A stretch of 64,000 nucleotides of DNA, from positions 186,001-250,000 of the forward strand of contig NZ_NXLZ01000001.1 in the NCBI RefSeq assembly GCF_005406205.1, in the 5' to 3' direction. The stretch's first letter is position 1, and the number at the start of each line of letters is the position of its first letter. This document shows positions 17,637 through 26,843 of this stretch, piece by piece. The position numbers and the translations under genes were made by a program. A model generated the notes under the pieces. The model was not told the origin of the DNA. It saw only the letters and a list, made by a program, of their open reading frames with translations, and searched no databases. This DNA comes from Campylobacter estrildidarum. GTDB taxonomy: Bacteria; Campylobacterota; Campylobacteria; Campylobacterales; Campylobacteraceae.

Positions 17637-17912
17637 TTAAGAATTAAAATACTTCAAGGCTTTTTGAAATTTTCGAATCTCATTAGCTTTATTATCTTTT
17701 TTTGCTGCAATTAATTTTAAAGCTTCTTGTAATAAAGCTTGAATTTGAACTAGAGCATCATTTATATTTTCTCTAAGCTCTTCATCATTATTTGATTTTT
17801 GAGCAGTATTGATGGCAAAGTCTTTAAGATTTAAATCATCTAAAAGACTTTCCAATGTATTTACGTCTTCTTGTATCAAAGCGAGTTTAAAATCTTCAAG
17901 CCATTTCTTCAT
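17637..17912 (-). CDS. Small helical protein downstream of fliS (FliT-like position)
   Basis: About 91 residues, almost entirely charged and amphipathic helix (MKKWLEDFKLALIQEDVNTLESLLDDL ... EIRKFQKALKYFNS). There is no signal peptide or membrane segment. It is the last gene of flaG-fliD-fliS, overlapping fliS by 17 bases; an earlier ATG at 17924 is also possible. In many flagellar systems the gene after fliS encodes the FliD chaperone FliT. Size and helical character suit this, but similarity is not strong enough to claim it. Confidence 0.65.
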   Translation of the reverse strand: MKKWLEDFKLALIQEDVNTLESLLDDLNLKDFAINTAQKSNNDEELRENINDALVQIQALLQEALKLIAAKKDNKANEIRKFQKALKYFNS

Positions 17913-18279
17913 TATTATGCACATCTCTCCAAGCTTCTAACAAGCCCTTAGTTACATTAATCACTTCATCTATTCTTGCTTCATTATTTTCCAAATTTGC
18001 TAAAGATAAAAGTTGAATTTCTCTAGTATAAAGCCCACTAAGATAGTGGGCAACATCTCCGCCTTTTTCATAATCTAAATTGTTAATCAACTCAATAAAA
18101 ATAGCAGTGCTTCGCTTTACAAAATAAACTCTTTGCTCTATATCTTCATTTTTTATTGCCACTTTAGCCCTAGCACAAAAACGCAAGATTCCTTCATAAA
18201 GCATTTCGATAAGTTTTTGTGGAGATTCTATTCCAACTTGACTTTGAGAATAAGCATTATAAGCTAAACTATTTTGCAT
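17896..18279 (-). CDS. fliS: Flagellin export chaperone FliS
   Basis: A 127-residue all-helical protein with the FliS landmarks: AYNAYSQSQVGIESPQKLIEMLYEGILRF near the N-terminus, and LNNLDYEKGGDVAHYLSGLYTREIQLLSLANLENN. FliS holds the C-terminus of flagellin in the cytoplasm before export. It lies 11 bp after fliD in the flaG-fliD-fliS operon, which is typical. Length matches the family. It is presumably transcribed from the sigma-28-type promoter ahead of flaG. Confidence 0.95.
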   Translation of the reverse strand: MQNSLAYNAYSQSQVGIESPQKLIEMLYEGILRFCARAKVAIKNEDIEQRVYFVKRSTAIFIELINNLDYEKGGDVAHYLSGLYTREIQLLSLANLENNEARIDEVINVTKGLLEAWRDVHNNEEMA

Positions 18280-18290
18280 CGAATATATCC

Positions 18291-20240
18291 TTAATTATTT
18301 GAATTATTTGCAGCATTAATCATGTTTGTAACAGTGGTTAATTGCTGATTTAATTTATTTAAAATACTCTCATATTGCAACCATTGATTTGCCATAGTAT
18401 CATATTTTGTATCAATCAGCTCTTGAGCCGATTCTTTTGATTCTTTTAAAGCTTTAGTATCATTAGTTAAACTTTCATCATATTTAGTTAATGAACCATT
18501 CGTTCCTGTTATCCCTTGAAGTGTTGATTTAAGTTGAGCAAAAATACCTTTACCTTCTATAGGTTTTGCAGCAATCGTCGTTTCACTCAAACCAAATTGT
18601 TTAAGAAAATCTTTATCTCCTTTGATCGCAAAATCTGAACTACCATCACCGCTAAATTTTAGCTTAAAACCCTGTTCCCCATTTTTATCATAACTTTCAA
18701 CCTTAACATCCAGCCCTTCGATACCAAGACTATTGATATGACTAGCTAATTTTTGTAACATTTCCTCTTCTGTGCTACCTGTAAGCTTAAACTTGGTTCC
18801 ATCTACAGTTTTTGAAAGGTCATAAGTTTCATTATTGAAAACTATAGTAAATTGACCTGTTTCAAAAGTTATTCCCTTATCATCACTTTCATCTTTACTT
18901 AAATATTTATCTAGACTGCCTGTTTTTATTAAATCTCCAGTATGGTTAATATCTTCATATTTTGTAATTCCAGCAAAAAAACTTTCTGCAAGATCTGGAT
19001 CTTCTTTTACCTTGCTTTCAAATTTAGAAGAATCAAAACTCAAATTTCCATTTTTATCCAAACTCAAACCAAAATCTTGCATAGAAAGCATAACATTAGC
19101 GCTGACTTTATTACCATTATCGTCCTCAACAGTTCCGCTTACAGATTGAGAATCGAATAAAGCTGAAATAATACTTGAACGAATAGAACTTACCTCATTA
19201 ACCCCTTGTAAAGTTCCTTTAGTCCCAGTTTCAGTATTATAATCTGTAGCAGCATTTAATTGAGTTACTAAATCATTGTAAGCATCTACTAATTCTTGCA
19301 TTGTTTTAGTTACAGCTTCATTATCTTGTTGGATATCAAAATTAATTTCTCCAGTTGAATTTAAAGTTAAGGTAATACCTACGCCTAAATCATCGATTGT
19401 ATTGCTTGATCTTGACATTTTGATTCCATCGAGGGTAAATTCTGCATTTTGTGCCTTTTGAATATGTAAAGGATTTTCTTCATTATCTATAATTCCAACA
19501 CCATTTTTGCTTTTAGAAGGATCATAACCTTCTTCTACTAAAGCTTTATCATCTAATTTCCAACCAAGATTTTCAAAAACATTTTTTGCATTCTCATCAA
19601 TTTGGTATTTTCCATCAGCATCCTTTTTTCCAGGATAAAAACTGATCGCGTGATCTTCTCCAGTTTCTTTGCTTGTTAAAGTCAAACGATATGGAGTGTC
19701 TTTTTCTCCAGTATTTACAATCTTTGCAACGATCTCACCACCACTCGCATCATTAATTTTTTGTGCTAAATCTTTATAGGTTGTATTTTTATCAATGGTT
19801 ACGGTATATTCTTTACCATTGGAAAAAAAAGTTAAATTTGTTGCTTCTTTTAAACTCGCATTAATATAACCACTATCATTTTTTAAACCCTTACTTTGAT
19901 AAACATCTTTTTGTGCAAGTTGAGTAACATTAACCTTCATACTCTGTAAAGAAACACCACTACTAGCTGTTAAACTTGCTGGAGGATTTGTACTTACGCT
20001 CGCATTCACTTTTCTTTTTGCAAAAACGGTTGCATCTCCTAAAGAAGAAACTGCTGTTTGAAACGCAAGTAATTTTGTTTTTATCTCAGTTAAATCTTTT
20101 TGTTTTGTCGTATTTTCTTCTATTTTTGTCGTATAAGAATCTACACGTTGTTTTTCTTCTGCTTCTTTTAACTTATCTAAAGTCTCTTGTGTTAAAACTC
20201 CGGAACCAAAACCCAAACTCGATAAAGTACCTAATGCCAT
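18291..20240 (-). CDS. fliD: Flagellar filament cap protein FliD
   Basis: A 649-residue protein with FliD N- and C-terminal domains. The N-terminus is MALGTLSSLGFGSGVLTQETLDKLKEAE, a polar coiled segment. The C-terminus ends in heptad-like helix (YDTMANQWLQYESILNKLNQQLTTVTNMINAANN), as required for cap pentamerisation. The centre is a long, Gly/Asp/Thr-rich surface-exposed region, which accounts for a length well above enteric FliD (about 470) but normal for Campylobacter. It is exported through the flagellar system and promotes flagellin polymerisation. It begins two bases after flaG. Confidence 0.95.
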   Translation of the reverse strand: MALGTLSSLGFGSGVLTQETLDKLKEAEEKQRVDSYTTKIEENTTKQKDLTEIKTKLLAFQTAVSSLGDATVFAKRKVNASVSTNPPASLTASSGVSLQSMKVNVTQLAQKDVYQSKGLKNDSGYINASLKEATNLTFFSNGKEYTVTIDKNTTYKDLAQKINDASGGEIVAKIVNTGEKDTPYRLTLTSKETGEDHAISFYPGKKDADGKYQIDENAKNVFENLGWKLDDKALVEEGYDPSKSKNGVGIIDNEENPLHIQKAQNAEFTLDGIKMSRSSNTIDDLGVGITLTLNSTGEINFDIQQDNEAVTKTMQELVDAYNDLVTQLNAATDYNTETGTKGTLQGVNEVSSIRSSIISALFDSQSVSGTVEDDNGNKVSANVMLSMQDFGLSLDKNGNLSFDSSKFESKVKEDPDLAESFFAGITKYEDINHTGDLIKTGSLDKYLSKDESDDKGITFETGQFTIVFNNETYDLSKTVDGTKFKLTGSTEEEMLQKLASHINSLGIEGLDVKVESYDKNGEQGFKLKFSGDGSSDFAIKGDKDFLKQFGLSETTIAAKPIEGKGIFAQLKSTLQGITGTNGSLTKYDESLTNDTKALKESKESAQELIDTKYDTMANQWLQYESILNKLNQQLTTVTNMINAANNSNN

Positions 20241-20242
20241 TT

Positions 20243-20599
20243 TTAACTCTCCTTATCAAAAATCATACCGATTACATCTTTAAAATATTCACGCAATCTC
20301 ATAGCTTCCTCGCTAGGAATCTTACGAATTTCTCTACCTGTGCTTTTCTCAGTTACACTGATGTATAATGAATCAAGTTTATCACTATAACCAAAACGAA
20401 TATTGGTATCTAATGAATCCATTTGTTCATTTAATTTTTTTGCAATATCCGCTAATTGATCATTCAAATTTTGCTCATTACCATCATTACCTTGCTTTTC
20501 AATTTGAATGTCTGAATTAGCTTTTTGTGCCTTCTCTGTCCTTTGACTAGCATTAGTCAAAACCACGTCCCTTTGTTCATTTGCCTTCGAAATTTCCAT
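20243..20599 (-). CDS. flaG: FlaG-family flagellar protein
   Basis: A 118-residue protein with a polar, Asn/Gln-rich N-terminal half and the FlaG-domain C-terminus: LNEQMDSLDTNIRFGYSDKL, LYISVTEKSTGREIRKIPSEEAMRLREYFKDVIGMIFD. FlaG affects filament length in Campylobacter and other polar flagellates. It is the first gene of flaG-fliD-fliS, with an AAAGGA ribosome site and a sigma-28-type -10 box about 45 bases upstream. Confidence 0.93.
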   Translation of the reverse strand: MEISKANEQRDVVLTNASQRTEKAQKANSDIQIEKQGNDGNEQNLNDQLADIAKKLNEQMDSLDTNIRFGYSDKLDSLYISVTEKSTGREIRKIPSEEAMRLREYFKDVIGMIFDKES

Positions 20600-20644
20600 T
20601 TTAAAATCCTTTTTAAAATTTTAATTTATTGCTAGTTAAAGTCT

Positions 20645-20652
20645 ATATCGGC
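20645..20652 (-). promoter_or_regulatory. Sigma-28 (FliA) type promoter for flaG-fliD-fliS
   Basis: The minus strand reads GCCGATAT, a near-exact match to the flagellar sigma-28 -10 box (GCCGATAA). A TAAA occurs 11 bases upstream, closer than the ideal 15-base spacing. Position before a late flagellar gene supports it. Confidence 0.75.
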
Positions 20653-20740
20653 AAAAAAATAAATTTATAAACACTCTTTTAATAAAAATTTCAAAAATTT
20701 TTATATATTTTTTACAAGCAAAAAGTGTGCCAATAAATTT

Positions 20741-22546
20741 TTAACCTACAATTTCAAACTTTTTAAACAATTGCGCATCGTTTTCTAAGATATTTCGCAA
20801 AATAAGATCTTTTATTACACTTTCATTACAATCAGTCTGTTTAGGCCAAGTTCTAGCATAACCTTCGATTTCGCCTTTAGTGCTTGCATCTATAGCTAAT
20901 CTGCACTCTTGTATAAACAAATCTCTTTTTGCATCTATATTATTAACTACACGCCATATAAGCATATAAGGATTTTCTAATTTATTATTTGCATCTAAAA
21001 ACACTAAAATTCTAAAATGCTTTTTAAATTTCAATAGTTTTTCAAAAACTTGAGAATTTCTTTCTTTTTTATCAAGTAAAATGCAAACTATAGGACTCTT
21101 ACATTCTTTATAAAATTGTTTTAAACCGATAAGTTCCACTTCGGTTCTAAAAAGTTCTAGCAATTTTTCGTCTTCTAAAATTTCAAGCTCTTCTATCTCA
21201 TTTTTATCACAAGCATCAAGTCCTGCTTTTCCACCAAAACAAGAATTAGGCGAAGCGTGGTCAAGTTGATCACAAATTCCTTCGCTAATAAGGAGTTTTT
21301 CTACACAAAAACGATTGAGTATATAAGGGATTAATGTATCATAATCGTCTAAATTTGGTGCATTTTTATCAACAAAAATTGCATGTTTAACAAAACTCAT
21401 TTGCCCCACTCCCCAAAAAGCATGCATAATCTGTTGTGCGTGTGCGGGATATTTTGCATCGATTTTAGCTAAAATAAGATTATGAAAAACTCCATTTTCA
21501 GGCATTTTATAATCAATCAGATCCGGAACAGAAGTTTGCAAAAGAGGTAAGAAAATGCGCTCAGTTCCAAGCCCCATAATCCTGTCCTCTAAAGGAGGTT
21601 TTCCTACAACAGTTGCTTGATAGATGGCATCTTTTTTAGCATAAATTTTTTCAACCTTCATTACAGGAAAAAGCTCTGCAGGGGTATAAAAACCTGTATG
21701 ATCTCCAAAAGGTCCTTCTATCTTAAATTCTTCCAAGTCTACATAACCCTCTATAACTATATCACTATCAAAAGGAACAAAAACACCATTTTCACAAGGT
21801 GTGAGCTTGGCGGGATTTTTTTTGATAAAACCATAGAGCAAAAGTTCAAAAATTCCTTTTGGCAATGGAGCTTGAGAACACCAAATATAAAGTGGATCTC
21901 CTCCAATAGCTACACTAACAGGCATTTTTTTAAAACCTGCCTTTTTATACTCATGATAAAAATTAGCACCGTCTTTATGGATTTGCCAATGCATCAAAAG
22001 TTCATTTTCTCCACTTACTTGCAAACGATACATTCCAAGATTATTTTGAGTTTTATCTAAATTATGAGTATAAACTTGCCCCATTGTAATAAATTTTCCA
22101 GCATCATCTGCCCAAGTTTTGAGTATAGGAAGTTCTTTAAGAGAAGTTAAAATTTCATAATTATATAAAGCTTTATCGTCTTTTAATCTTTTAGGCGGAA
22201 CATTTTTAAGGCTTAACAAATTTAAGAAAAAATCCATTTTCGCTTTAAAATTTGTAGGAATATGAAGTTTGGTTAATTTTGAAATTTCATTAGCCACCTC
22301 ATTAAAATCTCTTCCAAAAGCTAAATTTAAAGCTTTTTTATTACAAAAAGTATTCATTAAAACTGGAAATTTATATTTTTTTTCCAACTTTTTATCTATG
22401 GGATTTTTAAAAAGTAAAGCTTTTCCCTCTTCCATTTTTTTTGCTTCTATATAAGCTAAATGTGGAATTTCAAGATTTACATCTACAGGATCTTCTATAA
22501 TTTTTAATAAATTATTCTCCTTTAAAATCTGGATAAAATCTTTCAT
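20741..22546 (-). CDS. ubiD: UbiD-family decarboxylase (quinone biosynthesis)
   Basis: A 601-residue UbiD-like protein. MGMYRLQVSGENELLMHWQIHKDGANFYHEY and the EGPFGDHTGFYTP box, containing the metal/prenyl-FMN residues, are clear. It is longer than E. coli UbiD (about 500), as in other Campylobacter. These bacteria make menaquinone through the futalosine route, where UbiD-like enzymes also act, so the substrate may be a menaquinone precursor rather than octaprenyl-hydroxybenzoate. It overlaps hemC by four bases, placing it in the haem/quinone gene run with hemC, hemA and the polyprenyl synthase. Confidence 0.88.
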   Translation of the reverse strand: MKDFIQILKENNLLKIIEDPVDVNLEIPHLAYIEAKKMEEGKALLFKNPIDKKLEKKYKFPVLMNTFCNKKALNLAFGRDFNEVANEISKLTKLHIPTNFKAKMDFFLNLLSLKNVPPKRLKDDKALYNYEILTSLKELPILKTWADDAGKFITMGQVYTHNLDKTQNNLGMYRLQVSGENELLMHWQIHKDGANFYHEYKKAGFKKMPVSVAIGGDPLYIWCSQAPLPKGIFELLLYGFIKKNPAKLTPCENGVFVPFDSDIVIEGYVDLEEFKIEGPFGDHTGFYTPAELFPVMKVEKIYAKKDAIYQATVVGKPPLEDRIMGLGTERIFLPLLQTSVPDLIDYKMPENGVFHNLILAKIDAKYPAHAQQIMHAFWGVGQMSFVKHAIFVDKNAPNLDDYDTLIPYILNRFCVEKLLISEGICDQLDHASPNSCFGGKAGLDACDKNEIEELEILEDEKLLELFRTEVELIGLKQFYKECKSPIVCILLDKKERNSQVFEKLLKFKKHFRILVFLDANNKLENPYMLIWRVVNNIDAKRDLFIQECRLAIDASTKGEIEGYARTWPKQTDCNESVIKDLILRNILENDAQLFKKFEIVG

Positions 22547-23469
22547 ATCATACCCTCTGCTTTTTTTAAAAGTTCTTTAGCGCCTTTATTTATAAATTCT
22601 CTTGCTAAAATTTTTCCAAAACCTTTAAAATCATTTTTTTTGATTATTTTTTTATCTTTTAAAATTTGACTTGCGTCAGGTAAGCCAAGTATAGCACGAA
22701 TACAAATTGTATCTTCTTTAAGTTCTGCATTAATCCCTATAGGAACTTGACATCCACCCTCTAAAGTGGCGATAAATTCTCTTTCTATGGTAGTTTCTAT
22801 TAAAGTATTTTCATCATTTAAGCATTTTAGCAAATCTAAAATTTTCACATCTTCAATACTTTCTATACCTAAAGCTCCTTGAGATGCAGCGGGAATTAAT
22901 TCATCTTTGCTAAATTCATAAATAAAATTAACTTCCTTATCTAAGCCTAAACGTTTAATACCTGCTATAGCAAGTATAATAGCATCAAAATCACCATTTT
23001 TTAATTTTTCTATACGAGAATTTACATTTCCGCGTAAAGAAATAATCTCTAAATCAGGTCTTAATAATAAAAGTTGCATTTTACGTCTTAAACTTGTTGT
23101 GCCTATTTTTGCTCCTTTGGGTAATGAAGAAAAATCTTGATATTTTTGACTAAGCATTGCATCATTACTTTTTTCTCTTTTACTTACAGCTGCTAAGACT
23201 AAACCTTTTGGAAAAAAGCTTGGAACATCTTTTAAACTATGCACTGCCAAATGAGCTTCATTACGAAGCATACTTTCTTCAAGTTCTTTTGTAAAAAGCC
23301 CCTTGCCACCAATTTTAGCCAAAGGAGAATCAAGTAAAACATCTCCTTTTGTTTTAAATCCCTCTAAAATAACTTCTATATTATGTTCATTTTTTAAAAT
23401 TTGAGCTATATACTCGCTTTGCCAAAGAGCTAATGCACTTTTTCTTGTAGCTATAATTAATTGATTCAT
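22543..23469 (-). CDS. hemC: Hydroxymethylbilane synthase (porphobilinogen deaminase)
   Basis: A 308-residue protein starting IIATRKSALALWQSEYIA, with the HSLKDVPSFFP box, LRGNVNSRIEKL, and the dipyrromethane cofactor cysteine in LEGGCQVPIG. All catalytic landmarks are intact. It condenses four porphobilinogens to hydroxymethylbilane in the haem pathway. It overlaps the FxsA-like gene upstream and ubiD downstream by four bases each, so the block is tightly coupled; hemA lies further upstream in the same direction. Confidence 0.96.
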   Translation of the reverse strand: MNQLIIATRKSALALWQSEYIAQILKNEHNIEVILEGFKTKGDVLLDSPLAKIGGKGLFTKELEESMLRNEAHLAVHSLKDVPSFFPKGLVLAAVSKREKSNDAMLSQKYQDFSSLPKGAKIGTTSLRRKMQLLLLRPDLEIISLRGNVNSRIEKLKNGDFDAIILAIAGIKRLGLDKEVNFIYEFSKDELIPAASQGALGIESIEDVKILDLLKCLNDENTLIETTIEREFIATLEGGCQVPIGINAELKEDTICIRAILGLPDASQILKDKKIIKKNDFKGFGKILAREFINKGAKELLKKAEGMI

Positions 23470-23855
23470 TTTTCTTCCTCTATGATTTCAACATCAATGA
23501 TTTCTTCGTTAGAATTTTGGCTTTTTTTATGCGTATATTTATATTTTGTTTTTGTCATAATTTCTAAAAAAAGACCAAATAAAAAAACTAAAAATCCAAA
23601 AATACTCGTAATCACTCCTGGAAAAATAAATAAAAACCCTGCAACCACAAAGGAAAATTGTGTTAACATATTTTTAAAACTTGTCATTTGAAATTCAAGC
23701 ATATTTTTCCAAAAAATTCCTAAAAGTATAACACCAAATATCAGGCTTAATAAAATAAAAATTAAGAAATTTCCAAAGCCAAAAAACATAATAAATAAAA
23801 AACTACAAACGATTTCTAAAATAAATAAAGGACTTAATTTAAGTTTATAATTCAT
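23466..23855 (-). CDS. FxsA-family membrane protein
   Basis: A 129-residue protein with three to four hydrophobic segments and a charged C-terminal tail rich in Glu and Ile (NSNEEIIDVEIIEEEK). The LFILEIVCSFLFIMFFGFGNFLIFILLSLIFGVILL start and GFLFIFPGVITSIFGFLVFLFGL fit the FxsA family, named for an E. coli protein that alleviates phage F exclusion. Its cellular role is unknown. It overlaps proS and hemC by four bases each, so it is certainly expressed with them. Confidence 0.72.
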   Translation of the reverse strand: MNYKLKLSPLFILEIVCSFLFIMFFGFGNFLIFILLSLIFGVILLGIFWKNMLEFQMTSFKNMLTQFSFVVAGFLFIFPGVITSIFGFLVFLFGLFLEIMTKTKYKYTHKKSQNSNEEIIDVEIIEEEK

Positions 23856-25558
23856 AATATTTTCTTCTTTAAAATTTCTATGATATGTTCTGTTTTAACA
23901 AGTTCTTTATTTAAATTTTCTCTTTGAATTAGTTCTATTTCATTATTTTGTAAACCTTTACCAATTATCAACGCATAAGGAAAACCCATTAGTTCAAAAT
24001 CATTCATTTTTACACCAAAACGTTCATTTCTATCATCAAGTAATGCTTCTATACCTAAATCTTTCAATTGCATATAAAGCTCGTTTGCAAATTTACAAGC
24101 TTCTTCATCTTTGATATTTGAAATTATAATATCAACCACAAAAGGAGCTAGAGTTTGATTCCAAATACAACCCTTTTCATCGTGACTCGCTTCAACTGCA
24201 ACAGCAACTAAACGTGAAACTCCTATTCCATAGCATCCCATATGAAAAGCTTGACTTTTACCATTTTCATCTAAAAAATATGCATTCATAGCATTAGAAT
24301 ATTTTTGACCGAGTTTAAAAATATGCCCTACTTCTATGCCTTTACTCTTTTTTAGTTTTCCGCCACATTTTACACAACAATCGTTTTCTTTAACCTCTAC
24401 TAAATCTTTAAAGCGATCTTTGTTTAAATTAACAACATCAATTCCTATTAAATGATAATCTTTTTCATTTGCACCAACAATCATTTGTTTTTCATTTTCA
24501 AGCTCTTGATCGAGATAAAAATCTACATTTTTAAGCCCTACAAATCCGATAAAACCAGGAATTAATCCCGCATCAATCAGTTCGCTTTCATCTGCATCAA
24601 TAAGCTCTAAAGCCTTACAAGCGTTTTGTGCTTTAACTTCTTGCAAATCATCACATCCACGTATAAAAAATACGACCAATTTGCTTTCATTCTCATAGAT
24701 AGCTTTTTTTGCAACAGCTTTGATAGTGTAAAATTCATCAATCTTGAAAAAATCGGCCAATTCTTTAATGCTTTTAACATCAGGCGTATGAAATTTACTC
24801 GCATAGCTAGCTTCTGGGCGTTCATTTTTACAAGTTTGTTTAGCTCTTTTCGCCGCTTCAATATTTGCCGCATAATCACAATTTTCACAAAGTAAAATAT
24901 CATCTTCTCCATTTTTTGCCAAAACCATAAATTCTTTAGATCCGCTCCCACCAATTGCTCCACTATCAGCTTCAACGGCTCTAAATTCAAGCCCCATTCT
25001 TGTTAAAATACGAGAATATGTTTCAAACATCAGATCAAATTCACGCGTTAAATCTTCTTCATTTTTATGAAAGCTATAGCCATCCTTCATTAAGAATTCT
25101 CTACATCTTAAAAGCCCAAAACGCGGACGTGCTTCATCTCTAAATTTCCAACCAATTTGATATAAATGCAAAGGAAGTTGTTTATAGCTTGTAATTTTAT
25201 TTTTAACCAAAGAAAGCATAGCCTCTTCATGAGTTGGTCCTAAAACAAAATCATTTTCCTTTCTATCTTTAAAACGCAAAAGCTCTTTTCCAAAAACATT
25301 ATAACGCCCACTTTCTTGCCACAAATTAGCCGGCGTAACAAAACTTAAATTTACTTCTTGTGCACCAACTTTATCCATTTCTTCTTTAACAATGATACGA
25401 ATTTTATCTAAAACTCTTTTTCCTAAAGGCAAAAAATTATAAAGTCCACTACCAATTTGCTCTATAAACCCTGCACGCATTAAAAATATATGACTTGGCA
25501 AACTTGCATCTTTTGGGGTTTCTTTTGTGCTTGGTGCATATAGCTGGCTAAATTTCAT
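23852..25558 (-). CDS. proS: Prolyl-tRNA synthetase
   Basis: Bacterial-type ProS with the class II core: motif 2 region QIGWKFRDEARPRFGLLRCREFLMKDGYSFH, the editing insertion domain (about residues 220-400), motif 3 CYGIGVSRLVA and the anticodon-binding C-terminal domain. I start it at MKFSQLYAPSTKE, giving 568 residues, which matches the family N-terminus. ATGs two and eight codons earlier lie in the hemA overlap region. The start overlaps the hemA stop by 11 bases. Cytoplasmic, essential. Confidence 0.96.
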   Translation of the reverse strand: MKFSQLYAPSTKETPKDASLPSHIFLMRAGFIEQIGSGLYNFLPLGKRVLDKIRIIVKEEMDKVGAQEVNLSFVTPANLWQESGRYNVFGKELLRFKDRKENDFVLGPTHEEAMLSLVKNKITSYKQLPLHLYQIGWKFRDEARPRFGLLRCREFLMKDGYSFHKNEEDLTREFDLMFETYSRILTRMGLEFRAVEADSGAIGGSGSKEFMVLAKNGEDDILLCENCDYAANIEAAKRAKQTCKNERPEASYASKFHTPDVKSIKELADFFKIDEFYTIKAVAKKAIYENESKLVVFFIRGCDDLQEVKAQNACKALELIDADESELIDAGLIPGFIGFVGLKNVDFYLDQELENEKQMIVGANEKDYHLIGIDVVNLNKDRFKDLVEVKENDCCVKCGGKLKKSKGIEVGHIFKLGQKYSNAMNAYFLDENGKSQAFHMGCYGIGVSRLVAVAVEASHDEKGCIWNQTLAPFVVDIIISNIKDEEACKFANELYMQLKDLGIEALLDDRNERFGVKMNDFELMGFPYALIIGKGLQNNEIELIQRENLNKELVKTEHIIEILKKKIL

Positions 25559-26843
25559 TATCATTCTCCATATCAAATTCACATTTATATTGGTTTAAAC
25601 CTTCAAGATCATTATTTAAGTCAAAAACATAACGCATAGCATTAATTACTGTATCGCTTTGAATTTTTCCTTGAAGATGTTTCAAATTTATAGTTGGTGT
25701 ATGTAAAAAAGCTTTAAACACCTGATGAATAAGCTTTCGTGCTTCGTTTTCATCAGAATATTTTAAATATCCCTTTTTTAATGCGATATTAAGTTGCACT
25801 TCTGCACATTCTTTAGCTTGCAAACGAATTGCTTTAATAATAGGACTAAGTGCTAAATCATTTAAATATTTAAAAAAATTTGCTGTTTCTTGGCCTATAA
25901 TGCTATATGCCATACGAGCTTCATTTTCTCTTAAAGTCATATTTTTTTGTACAACTTCTTGAAGATCATCAACTGCAAAAACAATTATTTTATCATTTTT
26001 ATCTATATCAATATCACGAGGAACGGCAATATCAAAAAAATATCGTTTATGTTGAACCTCATCAATCAATGAATTGGTTATAATGGCATCAGGTGCATTA
26101 GTGGCTGAGAAAAAAAGTTCATAACTATCTAAATAATTTTTTAAATTATCTAAGCTATCATATTTACTTGAATTTCCTAATTTTTCGCAAAGTTGGCTCG
26201 CTTTTTGAATATCACGATTTAAAATAATAACTCTAGCACCACTAGCAATTAAATGTTTTGCCGTAAGTTCTGCCATTTCTCCTGCACCTATAACTATAGC
26301 TTGTTTTTGTGCTAAATCTAAAAGCTCTTTTGCATTAGCCACAGCTACACTCGCCACAGAAATAGGATTTTTTGAAATTTGAGTTTCATTGCGAATCTTA
26401 GCAGCACATTTAAAAGCATAATGCACAGCTCTTGAAAGATGGGTTTTGCAAAATTCATTTTTTATGGAAAAAGAAAAAGCATCTTTAATTTGACCTACAA
26501 TTTGAGTTTCTCCAATAACAAGGCTATCTAAAGAACTTGCCACTGAAAAAAGATGGTGTATGGCTCCGCTATCTTCAAAAATATCGGCTTTTTTAAATAA
26601 TTCATCTTGATCGACATCACACAATAAAGCTAAAGATTTTATAATAAAATTTACACAAGATTTTTTAACAAAAGCTATAATTTCAACACGATTACAGGTA
26701 CTAATGACTAAACATTCTTCAATATTTTCATAAGTTTTTAACATACGCAAAAATTCATATTTTTTTGCTTCATCTGAAAAACTTAATCTTTCTCTTAAAG
26801 CAATGTCTGTATTTTTATGGGTAAAAGAAATACAATAATACAT
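25548..26843 (-). CDS. hemA: Glutamyl-tRNA reductase
   Basis: A 431-residue protein with the catalytic-cysteine motif STCNRVEI, the substrate-site LDSLVIGETQIVGQIKDAF, the NADPH-binding GAGEMAELTAKHL and a C-terminal helical dimerisation domain. It is the first enzyme of C5 haem synthesis, converting Glu-tRNA to glutamate-1-semialdehyde. It shares one base with the polyprenyl synthase upstream and overlaps proS downstream, within the haem gene run that also contains hemC. Confidence 0.96.
   Translation of the reverse strand: MYYCISFTHKNTDIALRERLSFSDEAKKYEFLRMLKTYENIEECLVISTCNRVEIIAFVKKSCVNFIIKSLALLCDVDQDELFKKADIFEDSGAIHHLFSVASSLDSLVIGETQIVGQIKDAFSFSIKNEFCKTHLSRAVHYAFKCAAKIRNETQISKNPISVASVAVANAKELLDLAQKQAIVIGAGEMAELTAKHLIASGARVIILNRDIQKASQLCEKLGNSSKYDSLDNLKNYLDSYELFFSATNAPDAIITNSLIDEVQHKRYFFDIAVPRDIDIDKNDKIIVFAVDDLQEVVQKNMTLRENEARMAYSIIGQETANFFKYLNDLALSPIIKAIRLQAKECAEVQLNIALKKGYLKYSDENEARKLIHQVFKAFLHTPTINLKHLQGKIQSDTVINAMRYVFDLNNDLEGLNQYKCEFDMENDNEI

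Noticed and set aside
18291-20240. Oversized fliD as a fusion or horizontally acquired gene
   Set aside because: Both terminal FliD domains and the operon context are normal. Long central domains are usual for Campylobacter FliD.
24607-24990. 127-residue same-strand frame inside proS
   Set aside because: Out-of-frame shadow of proS with no start context; proS itself is unbroken across this region.
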